Shown here: positions 45,213 to 54,255 of the stretch, in pieces | Numbering within the stretch: position 1 is the stretch's first letter | Layout: each line of letters begins with the position of its first letter | Assembly: GCA_016183775.1 (NCBI GenBank) | Contig: JACPDY010000047.1 | Location: 1 to 64,000, forward strand | From: Bacteroidota bacterium | GTDB lineage: Bacteria > Bacteroidota > Bacteroidia > JABDFU01 | Direction of reading: 5' to 3' | Length of the DNA stretch: 64,000 nucleotides | The notes under the pieces: generated by a model | Seen by the model: the letters and a program-made list of their open reading frames with translations, nothing else | Database searches by the model: none | Told to the model about the DNA's origin: nothing | Position numbers and translations under genes: made by a program

Positions 45213-46292
45213 TCACTTATGCGCGTGTTTATTTATACCGAGCTTAAGCGAAAAAACATTTGAATATAAACCAACCGCTTCACCAATATTTGTAAGCGCG
45301 TAATCAAGGGTAAGCGCTTTTATTTTCACCCCAACACCAATATTGGGCTGAAGCGTATGAACAGTGCTTCCTGTTATATCAGTAATGGTTTGAAAATTAC
45401 CAATACCCGTTCTTAGAAAAATAAAATCTTTAAACCCGGCCTCAATTCCTATGCAGGGATCTATACTTGCAAAATTGCTTTTAATCAATGTATTTCGTTT
45501 TCTGTCAAAAGTCGTTATCAGATCAAGTTCCGCCATCAGTGAAAACTTTTCTTTAAATGTGAATTTCCGCGCGCCGCCTAAGTGGAGTCCCGGCTTTGTA
45601 ACTTCTACGGAATTTTCGGGTATTTTGTTACCTGTTTGCTGAAAAACAGCTATTGTTTGCGGGTCAAGGCTATAGCTCCAGGCGTTGAAGGTGGACGTAA
45701 CGTCACGGATCATAGCGGCCAGGTGCCATTTTTTATAATCGTACTGTGCCCCGGCATCAAGCCCAAAGCCCCAGGCACCCCCAAAATCACCCACAGTGCG
45801 GCGAATGATTTTCGCGCTTCCACCCAGGCGAAGCCCCGGTATTTTAAGCTGTTTGGCATACGAGAATATAAAGGCGTAATCGGCTGCGGAAAAGGTGGAT
45901 ATCCTGTCGTAATCAAGATACCCGTTGGCATCAATAAGCTGGGTGGTATTGGGGATATCATCCACCGCAACGCGGATAATGTTTAAAGAAGCTACGCTGG
46001 AACTGTCAATGCGTGCTGCAATAGCGCCATAATCGTACTTGGCTATGCCGGCGAAATACTCATTGTGCATTAAAGATACCTCGAGGTTACTTTTTAAATG
46101 AAGCAAGCCAGCCGGGTTCCAATACCCTGAACTCGCATCACTTACAGTGGCGATAGAGGCATTCCCCATGCCAAGCGCGCGGGCACCCACCCCAATCCTT
46201 AAAAACTCGTTGCTGTACTTCACCTGTGCATACAAGGTGTTACTTAACGCAACAAAAGCAATAGCCTGCAGAATTTGCTTACAATTTCGCAT
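45213..46292 (-). CDS. porV2: PorV/PorQ-family outer membrane protein (PorV2-type)
   Basis: The 359-residue protein has a signal peptide (ending TLYAQ). The opening YSNEFLRIGVGARALGMGNASIATVSDASSGYWNPAGL is the PorV/PorQ hallmark. The rest is an FadL-like beta-barrel with strands ending in aromatic residues, to VFSLKLGINK. PorV shuttles T9SS cargo to the PorU sortase. The gene lies upstream of the large PorU-like gene on the same strand, so the two probably act together. I infer PorV2 by partnership; PorQ-like use is possible. Confidence 0.8.
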   Translation of the reverse strand: MRNCKQILQAIAFVALSNTLYAQVKYSNEFLRIGVGARALGMGNASIATVSDASSGYWNPAGLLHLKSNLEVSLMHNEYFAGIAKYDYGAIAARIDSSSVASLNIIRVAVDDIPNTTQLIDANGYLDYDRISTFSAADYAFIFSYAKQLKIPGLRLGGSAKIIRRTVGDFGGAWGFGLDAGAQYDYKKWHLAAMIRDVTSTFNAWSYSLDPQTIAVFQQTGNKIPENSVEVTKPGLHLGGARKFTFKEKFSLMAELDLITTFDRKRNTLIKSNFASIDPCIGIEAGFKDFIFLRTGIGNFQTITDITGSTVHTLQPNIGVGVKIKALTLDYALTNIGEAVGLYSNVFSLKLGINKHAHK

Positions 46293-46438
46293 ACCGTATA
46301 AAGTTAAAAATAAAGTTTGATTTTCAAGAGTCTACTGATGCTGTTTGGTTTAAAATGCATGGAATCAGCATAGCTGAATCTAATCAGGTTATTTCACACA
46401 TCCTTCACCCAACCTGCTAAAATTCAGTAAACGGCTCT

Positions 46439-47395
46439 TTACCGCAAATATTGCAGCAAATGCTCCGCAAACTTTTGTGAGAAAATATGAGCTCCTGTAT
46501 TGTTGAGGTGACGGGGATTAACAAAATATTCCTTTTTGAAACACATTTCATCGGTGGTATAATCTAAAAACGGAATATCGTGTTCGTTCGCCAGTTTTTT
46601 AAGCAGGCTTATGGATGCCGCCCTATCTGTAATGGATTCGGAAACCTTGTAATAAAGCGGAGAAACGACCAGTACCGGCCATATATTATTTTGCTTGCAA
46701 ACTGCAATGATATCGTTTATGTTTTTGCATACCTCGGCGTCAATGGTGTAATCAATTAGCGGATATGTATCTCTATCCGGGTCTTCCACGCGTTTTTGCT
46801 CGGGGATAAATCCTTTTGCGTACTTTTTGTCATCGTCAGTCTTTTCATCCATCCAGCCGCGAAGCGAAGCAGCCAGGTAATAATCATTTATATAAGGTAA
46901 ACTGTAAAAAGATATCCATTTAAACCAACAGAAACGGGGATCCTGCTTTTTCAAATGTTCGTACAATACATTATTGCCGAGATAAGGAAAATACTTCGGA
47001 AAGTGATGAATGGTATCCGAGCCCTCGTTGGGTAAATGAATATCTATATTAAGCACAAGTATTTTTGGTGCTGCACTATGAACAAGGTACGAACGCAGTA
47101 TAGTTAAGTTAAGTTCCTGCATGGCACCGCTTTGCCCTGCATTAAAGCAATCCAGACCGCTAACTGAATTTATAACAGCTGGCAAAAAATGTGACTCAGC
47201 CCGGGATGAACCGATTATCAACGCGTCGTAAAAATTTTGTTTTATGAATATAGTATTGAGTTTTCCGAATTCGCCCGAGCTGCTTTTGCGCAAACCCACA
47301 TAAATAAGTTCGCGCGCCACGTAGGAAAGGCAGATAGCAAGTAACAGGTATATAAATACTTTCTTCAAATTAAAAATGTGAGTAAATAAACTCAT
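46439..47395 (-). CDS. SGNH-like membrane-anchored protein, partner of MBOAT
   Basis: I use the ATG at 47395 (MSLFTHIFNLKKVFIYLLLAICLSYV), with one N-terminal anchor. The block DALIIGSSRAESHFLP is an SGNH block I with Ser, and NPRHLNNTGAHIFSQKF near the end gives the usual Asn/His-containing block V. Such proteins act as the periplasmic half of O-acetyltransferase systems (AlgX/AlgJ or DltD-like). The start overlaps the MBOAT gene by 26 bases. Specific polymer unknown. Confidence 0.75.
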   Translation of the reverse strand: MSLFTHIFNLKKVFIYLLLAICLSYVARELIYVGLRKSSSGEFGKLNTIFIKQNFYDALIIGSSRAESHFLPAVINSVSGLDCFNAGQSGAMQELNLTILRSYLVHSAAPKILVLNIDIHLPNEGSDTIHHFPKYFPYLGNNVLYEHLKKQDPRFCWFKWISFYSLPYINDYYLAASLRGWMDEKTDDDKKYAKGFIPEQKRVEDPDRDTYPLIDYTIDAEVCKNINDIIAVCKQNNIWPVLVVSPLYYKVSESITDRAASISLLKKLANEHDIPFLDYTTDEMCFKKEYFVNPRHLNNTGAHIFSQKFAEHLLQYLR

Positions 47396-48791
47396 TAGCA
47401 TTAAATTTTCCCAAGACAAAAATGAGCACGAAAATAGTCACATAAAATACGGCCCTGGCGAATGATCCCACCCGTTTATAGCCGGCAGAAAACATGAACT
47501 CTTCATTTAATTCCTTCATAAATAAAAGCACTATGAGCATCGCACTCAGCACTAACGGAAAAAAAGAATTTATGCCTGCGAGTTCATGAATAGCCTGACT
47601 GAAACTATAATTGAACGCGAATATTTTTTTGTAAATGACACCCAGGTCAACCATATTGTTGGCACGAAAGGCGATCAACGAAAGGGTGTGAAACGCAATC
47701 ACATATAGCCAACCGATAATAAAAAATGGTTTTGAAAACCTGATCTTTTTATTCAGCAAAACTTCGATAACGTAAACAAACCCATGCATGGCACCCCAGG
47801 CCACAAACGTGAGGCTGCCTCCGTGCCACAAACCGCTGATCAAAAACACAACAAAAATATTCAGCACCCAAAACGCGTATGAGCGGCTGTTACTCACCAA
47901 CGGCATGTATACATAATCATGGAACCAGGAAGTAAGCGTTATATGATAACGTTTCCAGAAAACAACCAACGAACGCGCCAGTAAGGGCCTTCGCCAGTTG
48001 ATCGAAAGTTCAATGCCAAATAAGCGGGCAATACCGGTAACAATATCAGTATAGCCCGAAAAATCGGCATATAATTGGACCACGAAAAAGAAGGCTGTAA
48101 CTAATAACGTTCCGCCCGAATAATTTTGTGGAGCGAAAAAAACAGGATCTACAAACTCCGCCAGCCTGTCGGCAATTACAATCTTTTTAAAATACCCCCA
48201 GGTAGCAATACGTACAGCCGATGCAAGTGAATTATAATTTAATTTCTTTGGCGAAAATAATTGAGCATTCAGAGCAGAAAATCTTTCTATGGGGCCTGAT
48301 AATATGACCGGAAAGAAAGAAGCGAACAGAGCGAACTTTCCGAAATGGTGTTCGGGTTGTATTTTCTCTCTGTATACATCTATCAAATAGGACATAAGTC
48401 TGAACGTATAAAACGACAAACCAACCGGGACAATTAAATTCCGGAACAATGCGGAGATGCTGCTATCATGCCCGGTTAATGTAACCGATACAGTTGAATA
48501 AAAAAATCCGGAATATTTAAATGCGACCAGACAAAGCAGGTTAAATACTATTCCCAGCCAGAGCCATCGTTTTCGGATGTTTAGTTCACCTGACTTTGAT
48601 ATCTGTAAAGCTGTATAAAAACTGATCGAGGTGAGTGACAAAAGTACTGCTCCGACTCCAATACTCCAGCTCAGGTAAAAATAGTAGCTGGCGGCCAGCA
48701 GCAGCATCCATCTGTATTTGTTTTCAAGCAGCCGGAAGAGTGTAAACACTACCGGCAAAAAGATCATAAAGTGAACGGAGTTGAACAGCAC
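47370..48791 (-). CDS. MBOAT-family O-acyltransferase (AlgI/DltB-like)
   Basis: I set the start at GTG 48791 (VLFNSVHFMIFLPVVFTLF), since the family opens with L/V-FNS-x-x-F; this places it one base after the stop of the gene upstream. The 473-residue protein has about ten membrane segments. It contains FSGYTDIVTGIARLFGIELSINWRRPLLARSLVVFWKRYHITLTSWFHDYVY, followed by FLISGLWHGGSLTFVAWGAMHG with the conserved His residues. It transfers acyl groups from cytosol to an exported glycan, with the SGNH partner encoded next. Confidence 0.9.
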   Translation of the reverse strand: MLFNSVHFMIFLPVVFTLFRLLENKYRWMLLLAASYYFYLSWSIGVGAVLLSLTSISFYTALQISKSGELNIRKRWLWLGIVFNLLCLVAFKYSGFFYSTVSVTLTGHDSSISALFRNLIVPVGLSFYTFRLMSYLIDVYREKIQPEHHFGKFALFASFFPVILSGPIERFSALNAQLFSPKKLNYNSLASAVRIATWGYFKKIVIADRLAEFVDPVFFAPQNYSGGTLLVTAFFFVVQLYADFSGYTDIVTGIARLFGIELSINWRRPLLARSLVVFWKRYHITLTSWFHDYVYMPLVSNSRSYAFWVLNIFVVFLISGLWHGGSLTFVAWGAMHGFVYVIEVLLNKKIRFSKPFFIIGWLYVIAFHTLSLIAFRANNMVDLGVIYKKIFAFNYSFSQAIHELAGINSFFPLVLSAMLIVLLFMKELNEEFMFSAGYKRVGSFARAVFYVTIFVLIFVLGKFNANEFIYSHF

Positions 48792-48792
48792 C

Positions 48793-50277
48793 TTAGCGTA
48801 GTTTAAATTTCTTTGTGTGATCGAATAACAAAACAAGAGCGATCATTAAAAAGGGAAACACAACTGCCTTGTACCTTACAATTGCCCCAAGTATTGGCGT
48901 TACCCACCCGATCATCACATAAAAGCCTGTCACCAAAAACAAACAAAACCACAAAGCGGGTTCATTAAAAGCGGAACGGTTTATCAACATCAATGTAATT
49001 ATAAGCAGCAGCAGCACCGCCTCATTCTCAAGAGCAGCAATGAGTGTGAAAGGGTCGAAACTTTCAAAAACAGAAGGCCGGGCGAAAACATTCACAAAAG
49101 CTGTTGGCGAATTTTTGATAAAACTCCAGGGAGTTGCTGATAATAAAGGTATCCTGATCATACTTTTCGCCGGCACTGTAGCTGAAAATAATTTATAGGT
49201 AAGTGTGTCGGTTGAATTGTATACATAATTCGTATCCGCCGAATTAGGCATATTATAGTAATAATAATCCGAACCCGGACGCACCTTATATATTGAATCG
49301 CCAACCTGCTCAAGCAATTTCTCCCGTTTGACATAAGGGATGTAGATCATTTTATTGCTGTTAAGCAAATATAATCCTCCATTGGAAATATTTATAAAAT
49401 CAATTTGCTTTGTTACATAAGTATTGAAATAATTATGGGACGTAAATTTGGCAAGAGCGGCCACTGCGGAAAATCCAAGAAATGTAAGCAGCACAAAATT
49501 TACTGCTACAGGCCAGCGCCTGATATGTATGCTTAAATACCAGGCCGCACATCCCGATATTATTAATACGCACAGCGTTATTTTTATGACAAATAATAAC
49601 AGGATAAATACAATGAAAGCAATTATATTCTTTGCATTCCCCTGTTCAGCCGTTAACCTATTCCAATAATATATGGTAAAGCCCATGGCGAATAAAATAA
49701 AACTTTCGCGTATCACACCTGAGCCCCAGAAAAGAACTGTAGGAACAAGAAAAATCGCTATGAACAAGAGTTTGTTTTTTCCCGTTGCATAACCAACGAA
49801 TGCTTTATACAAAGCAACAAGTCCGGCAAATGAGAGCGCGTTGATAAATACATTGTGCACCTGGTAAAACCCCATTGAAAACAAACGAAACAAAACGCTT
49901 AACCTTATCATGGTGTGATTTTCGAGATTTACCGCGTGCTTAAACCGCGGCGACCACAATTGCATTTTGGAATAATACTCGTCGTATAAATAAGGTGCGC
50001 TATCAAAACCAAATAACATTTTAAAGAAATCAGACGGATGCTGATGCAGGGCATCGAACATGATCTTGCTGTCATCAAAATACTTATATATATCCGCTTG
50101 ATTACGCACCGGGTAATAGTACGTATAGATGTACCAGAAAAACACGCCGGAAAGAACTTTCAATAGAAAAACCGCAATTAGCCAAAGGCGCGGAATACCA
50201 TCAATTTGAAAAAAATGTAAACGGGTAATAAGCCAGATAAATAAAAACGAGTACGCTAAAGTCAGCAGAATCTCCAA
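48793..50277 (-). CDS. Multipass membrane protein, polymerase-like, unknown
   Basis: The 494-residue protein has about ten membrane segments. A large extracytoplasmic loop at about 285-395 holds YYYYNMPNSADTNYVYNSTDTLTYK. The shape is like O-antigen polymerase (Wzy) or other lipid-linked glycan enzymes, but no motif proves it. It starts at an ATG (50277) facing the heptad array. The stop is one base before the MBOAT start and the SGNH gene follows, so the three form an operon. A polysaccharide made and then acylated is the inferred product. Confidence 0.6.
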   Translation of the reverse strand: MEILLTLAYSFLFIWLITRLHFFQIDGIPRLWLIAVFLLKVLSGVFFWYIYTYYYPVRNQADIYKYFDDSKIMFDALHQHPSDFFKMLFGFDSAPYLYDEYYSKMQLWSPRFKHAVNLENHTMIRLSVLFRLFSMGFYQVHNVFINALSFAGLVALYKAFVGYATGKNKLLFIAIFLVPTVLFWGSGVIRESFILFAMGFTIYYWNRLTAEQGNAKNIIAFIVFILLLFVIKITLCVLIISGCAAWYLSIHIRRWPVAVNFVLLTFLGFSAVAALAKFTSHNYFNTYVTKQIDFINISNGGLYLLNSNKMIYIPYVKREKLLEQVGDSIYKVRPGSDYYYYNMPNSADTNYVYNSTDTLTYKLFSATVPAKSMIRIPLLSATPWSFIKNSPTAFVNVFARPSVFESFDPFTLIAALENEAVLLLLIITLMLINRSAFNEPALWFCLFLVTGFYVMIGWVTPILGAIVRYKAVVFPFLMIALVLLFDHTKKFKLR

Positions 50278-50324
50278 GGCTTATGCATTTGAGGTTAGGC
50301 AAAACTAATAATAAAAAGGGGATT

Positions 50325-50496
50325 GGGGCGAGGGACATGGGACATGGGACGTGGGGCGAGGGGCGTGGGACGAGGGGCGAGGGACGTGGGGCGTGGGGCG
50401 AGGGATGTGGGACGTGGGGCGAGGGATGTGGGACGTGGGGCGAGGGACGTGGGACGAGGCGAGGGACGAGGGGCGAGGGGCGAGGGCGAGGAGGAC
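50325..50496. repeat. G-rich period-7 array (consensus GGGRYRW)
   Basis: Nineteen heptads in a row (50325-50457) are followed by a shortened 5-base unit, three more heptads, a 6-base unit and a last diverged heptad. Typical units are gggacgt, ggggcga and gggatgt, and a 21-base higher order (gggacgt-ggggcga-gggatgt) appears at 50409-50443. GGG runs are separated by four bases, which fits the canonical G-quadruplex pattern many times over. It fills most of the divergent gap between the membrane protein gene (50277) and pssA. Confidence 0.9.
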
Positions 50497-50607
50497 GGGA
50501 AAAAGATTTTAGATCGGAGACAATTGCTATTAAATAATTTTCTCACCTGCCGGGTGTACGACAAATTTCCCTCCCAAAAAATCACTAAGTTTGTTAAAAT
50601 TTTATAC

Positions 50608-51372
50608 TTGGATATTAAAAAAAACATACCCAACGCCATAACCTGCATGAATTTACTTTGCGGGTGCATGGGAATCATTTTCGCGCTGAAAGGAAACACT
50701 AATTTACTTTATGCTTCTTATTTTATCGGACTGGCGGCCGTGTTTGATTTCCTGGACGGATTTGTTGCAAGGCTATTGAAAGTTCATTCCGAAATAGGCA
50801 AACAACTTGATTCACTGGCCGACATGGTCACCTTCGGGGTTTTGCCGGGCATCATAATTTTTCAACTGATCTGTAAACTGGAAGGCAAAGCAAGCCCGAT
50901 TGCATTTATTGCTTTATTGATCCCTATTTTTTCGGCCATACGGTTAGCCAAATTTAATATTGATACGCGGCAATCCGATTCTTTTATTGGTGTTCCCACT
51001 CCGGCTACCGCGATATTGGTAGCATCTTTACCCGTTATACACGTCATATATAACCTCAATTTACTTCTTGACAAGCTGCATCCCCAGCAGCCAGGCACAC
51101 ACTCTTTTATTATTAAGGTGTCTTTACTGCTATTCCACACGTATTCACTTGTTATCATTACAATTCTTATGTCGCTATTAATGGTATCGGAACTGCCGCT
51201 CTTTGCCCTTAAATTCAAAAACTTCAGCTGGGCCGATAATAAAATAAGATTCATTTTTTTAGGATTGACCCTTATAATGTTTGCTGCACTTAAGTTCATT
51301 GCTGTTCCGTTCATAATTGTCCTGTATATTCTGTTGTCTGTTGTAAATAACCTTTTCAAAAAAGCGGCATAA
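50608..51372 (+). CDS. pssA: CDP-diacylglycerol-serine O-phosphatidyltransferase
   Basis: I place the start at TTG 50608 (DIKKNIPNAITCMNLLCGC), which fits the family's usual opening; the frame is open further back through the heptad array, but that translation (GRGARDVGRG) is surely spurious. ATG 50647 is a later alternative that would cut the first helix. The CDP-alcohol motif is DFLDGFVARLLKVHSEIGKQLDSLAD. About seven membrane segments follow. It makes phosphatidylserine, the precursor of phosphatidylethanolamine. The stop abuts the next ATG (TAAATG). Confidence 0.88.
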   Translation: MDIKKNIPNAITCMNLLCGCMGIIFALKGNTNLLYASYFIGLAAVFDFLDGFVARLLKVHSEIGKQLDSLADMVTFGVLPGIIIFQLICKLEGKASPIAFIALLIPIFSAIRLAKFNIDTRQSDSFIGVPTPATAILVASLPVIHVIYNLNLLLDKLHPQQPGTHSFIIKVSLLLFHTYSLVIITILMSLLMVSELPLFALKFKNFSWADNKIRFIFLGLTLIMFAALKFIAVPFIIVLYILLSVVNNLFKKAA

Positions 51373-53040
51373 ATGTCTTTACGCTTCGCTTTTTTTCTAT
51401 CAATTTTAGCCGGAGCACTTTGTGCCCAGCAGAAAAACATTCCGCTTAGCTATGACAGTGACTGGCTATATAATTTTACCGACAATAAAAATCCCGGCCA
51501 ACAACCTATCCATAGCGGGTTTCGACCAGCTATTGAAAATCAGGAGAAACACTTTTTAAGTGAATACAGCTTCCGGAATCTCATCGATCTTGCCACGCAA
51601 TTAGATTCAACCTATTTAATGCCTGCTCGTAGTAAATTCATCAAACGCAAATTAAAACAAGAGAGTTTAATAATTATAAATGATACTAACGACAAATTTC
51701 ATTTCACCATTGATCCGTTATTTAATTTTCAATTGGGCAGAGGTAATGATGGGATCAACTCAGAAAATCTTTATACAAATACACGCGGCTTCATGGTTCG
51801 GGGGGATATTGGCAAAAATTTGTCATTTGAAAGTTCATTTTATGAGAACCAGTCTACATTCCCTGATTACATTTCCACTTATGCTGATTTGTACAAAGTA
51901 ATTCCGGGACAGGGTCGTTGGAAAAAATTTAAAACCAATGGATATGATTATGCAATGGCTGCCGGGTATTTGTCTTACACTCCCAACAAACACATTAATG
52001 TACAATTGGGACACGGTAAACATTTTGTCGGCGATGGTTATCGTTCACTTTTATTATCGGATAATGCGTTTAACTATCCACACCTACGGGTCACCACAAC
52101 TTTTGGAAAAATCCAGTACACTAATTTGTATGCTGTTTTCATAAATCTTAGTAATGGCCATTCTATAACATCTTTAGGTTCTGAACCTTTATTTCAGAAA
52201 AAAGCTGCAAGCTTTCAGTTCCTCAACTGGAACGTCCACAAACGCATACAGCTTGGATTGTTCCAGGGGATAATCTGGGAAGCAGCCGATAGTAAAAACA
52301 GACAAAATTTAGACGTCAATTATTTCAACCCGGTTATTTTTACAAACTCACTTGTTTATTCGCTCAACAATACAAACAATGTATTGTTAGGTTCGACACT
52401 GAAGTTGAAAATTTTCAAAAACCTGTCTATATACGGACAATATGTTTTGGATGGTTACGATGTAAAAGGTTCAGTATTTAATAAGCAAGGTTTCCAGGTT
52501 GGATTTAAAGGACACAACTTATTTACTGCAAAAAATCTGAGTATTTTGATGGAGTATAACCAGGTTCGTCCATATACATATGCAAGTATAGATCCTGAGC
52601 AGAGTTATTCGCACTACAACCAACCATTAGCACATCCGCTTGGCGCTAACTTCAGGGAATTTACAGGGATTTTAAGTTACAGGTATAAAGATTTTATTTC
52701 CCGGGCTAAACTAACTTATGCTTCAATTGGAACAAACAATAGGTTTCAAATCTTACCTTTTTTTCCGCAACCGCTTGGATCAACAATGGGAAACAATATT
52801 TTCGTTTCAGATATCTCTGCAGTTAATGGAATAAACTCTACAAACAATTTTCAAAACCAGGGAGAACAGCTAACTATTGTAAATATTGATTTTTCGATAA
52901 GCTATATTGTCAATCCGGTTACAAATATGCAATTGACTGCCGGATTCATCTACAGGGATGGCGATCCGGTCAATGGCCCATTTACCATGCCCTACATCAG
53001 CTTCAAAACCTCATTATCAAACCTTTACTACGATTTTTAG
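51373..53040 (+). CDS. Wzi/RemB-like outer membrane protein, paralogue 1
   Basis: The 555-residue protein has a signal peptide (ending GALCAQ). It shows the family lines YLSYTPNKHINVQLGHGKHFVGDGYRSLLLSDNAFNYP, DVNYFNPVIFTNSLVYSLNN and NQPLAHPLGANFREFTGIL. The family is the capsule-assembly Wzi-like beta-barrel group that includes gliding protein RemB. It is likely to hold or export surface polysaccharide. Its ATG follows the pssA stop directly, and it has a paralogue at 54255. Confidence 0.85.
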   Translation: MSLRFAFFLSILAGALCAQQKNIPLSYDSDWLYNFTDNKNPGQQPIHSGFRPAIENQEKHFLSEYSFRNLIDLATQLDSTYLMPARSKFIKRKLKQESLIIINDTNDKFHFTIDPLFNFQLGRGNDGINSENLYTNTRGFMVRGDIGKNLSFESSFYENQSTFPDYISTYADLYKVIPGQGRWKKFKTNGYDYAMAAGYLSYTPNKHINVQLGHGKHFVGDGYRSLLLSDNAFNYPHLRVTTTFGKIQYTNLYAVFINLSNGHSITSLGSEPLFQKKAASFQFLNWNVHKRIQLGLFQGIIWEAADSKNRQNLDVNYFNPVIFTNSLVYSLNNTNNVLLGSTLKLKIFKNLSIYGQYVLDGYDVKGSVFNKQGFQVGFKGHNLFTAKNLSILMEYNQVRPYTYASIDPEQSYSHYNQPLAHPLGANFREFTGILSYRYKDFISRAKLTYASIGTNNRFQILPFFPQPLGSTMGNNIFVSDISAVNGINSTNNFQNQGEQLTIVNIDFSISYIVNPVTNMQLTAGFIYRDGDPVNGPFTMPYISFKTSLSNLYYDF

Positions 53041-53106
53041 CCTCACCCTAAGCCCTTTCCAAACTTAAGTAGATGATTTTTATTAACTTAGCCGTCCCTT
53101 AACCCC

Positions 53107-54255
53107 ATGTGGACTTACCTGCTCATATTTGGTACCGCTTTTTTTGTGGTGCTGCTTTCAACTCCGGCACTGATACGCGTTGCTATTTTAAAACGTTTGT
53201 TCGACGAGCCTAAGGAAGATCGTAAGATCCATAAACGACTCATCCCGACTATTGGCGGTATTATCATCTTTGCCGCTACCCTGTTCGCGTTCGCGTTGTG
53301 GTTCCCCTTCGATGAGCTGCATGTATTCAAGCAGCTCAAACGCTCGGTAAACGATTTCCAGTTTATTGTAGCTACCATACTTATTCTCTTTTTTGTAGGT
53401 GTAAAAGATGACATTATCGGCACCGCTCCAATGAAAAAATTGGTGGCTCATATTCTCGTGGGACTTATACTCGTGCTCATGGCCGATATCAAGATCACCG
53501 GCTTTCACGGACTTTTCGGGCTGCGGGAAATACCGTATTGGGGACAGGTTTTTCTTTCATTGTCAACTTACATTGTTGTAGTTAACGCCTTCAACCTTAT
53601 AGATGGTGTCGACGGACTTGCGGCAGGTATCGGGTTAATTTGCGGTCTCGCTTTTGGCACATGGTTTTACATGGCCGGAGAACCGGTTATGGCCGCGCTC
53701 GCGTTTTCAATGGCAGGTTCATTGTTGGGGTTTCTCTTTTTTAATTTTTCCCCGGCCAAGATCTTTATGGGGGATTCCGGTTCATTGTCCATCGGACTTA
53801 TTGTTTGCGTATTGGCGGTCCGCCTCATCGAATACCAGGTACCCTCAACGTCCGACGATGTGTCGGAATCACTGATTGATTTTAATGTAAACGGACTTTC
53901 GGATGTGGTAACCAATATTTCGAAACCGCTTTTTGTAATGGCGGTATTATCCTATCCTTTGCTCGACACGCTGCGCATTTTTATATATCGCACCATTCGC
54001 GGCATTTCTCCCTTTTCAGCCGATCGCAATCACATCCATCACCGCCTGATCGATATAGGCCTCAGTCACCGCGGAACCGCTATTGCGCTGTATGCAAGCA
54101 ATATCACTGTTATTACCACAGCTATTTTAACGCGTAATATGGATCCCTCCTATGCATTCTTTATCGTGGGTGGTGTTGCAATAGGAATAGCGCAGGTTCC
54201 ATTTATGATAAAAAAGGTAAAGAACCGCAGCAATGGCATTTCCAACGGCCTCTAA
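53107..54255 (+). CDS. Undecaprenyl-phosphate GlcNAc/HexNAc-1-phosphate transferase (WecA-like)
   Basis: The 382-residue protein has about eleven membrane segments. The Mg-binding motif VVNAFNLIDGVDGLAAGIG lies at about 158, FMGDSGSLSIGL at about 220, and DRNHIHHRLIDIGLSHR at about 305. These mark the WecA/TagO branch of the MraY family. It loads a HexNAc-1-phosphate on undecaprenyl phosphate, the first lipid step of an O-antigen or exopolysaccharide. The loop DDVSESLIDFNVNGLSDVVTN at about 255-275 is longer than in WecA. It ends in TAATG shared with the second Wzi/RemB gene. Confidence 0.9.
   Translation: MWTYLLIFGTAFFVVLLSTPALIRVAILKRLFDEPKEDRKIHKRLIPTIGGIIIFAATLFAFALWFPFDELHVFKQLKRSVNDFQFIVATILILFFVGVKDDIIGTAPMKKLVAHILVGLILVLMADIKITGFHGLFGLREIPYWGQVFLSLSTYIVVVNAFNLIDGVDGLAAGIGLICGLAFGTWFYMAGEPVMAALAFSMAGSLLGFLFFNFSPAKIFMGDSGSLSIGLIVCVLAVRLIEYQVPSTSDDVSESLIDFNVNGLSDVVTNISKPLFVMAVLSYPLLDTLRIFIYRTIRGISPFSADRNHIHHRLIDIGLSHRGTAIALYASNITVITTAILTRNMDPSYAFFIVGGVAIGIAQVPFMIKKVKNRSNGISNGL

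Noticed and set aside
50323-50607. Long open frame upstream of pssA coding for GRGARDVGRG repeats
   Set aside because: It is the translation of the heptad array. The family's N-terminus begins near TTG 50608, and period-7 DNA will give open frames in several phases, so this is not part of the enzyme.
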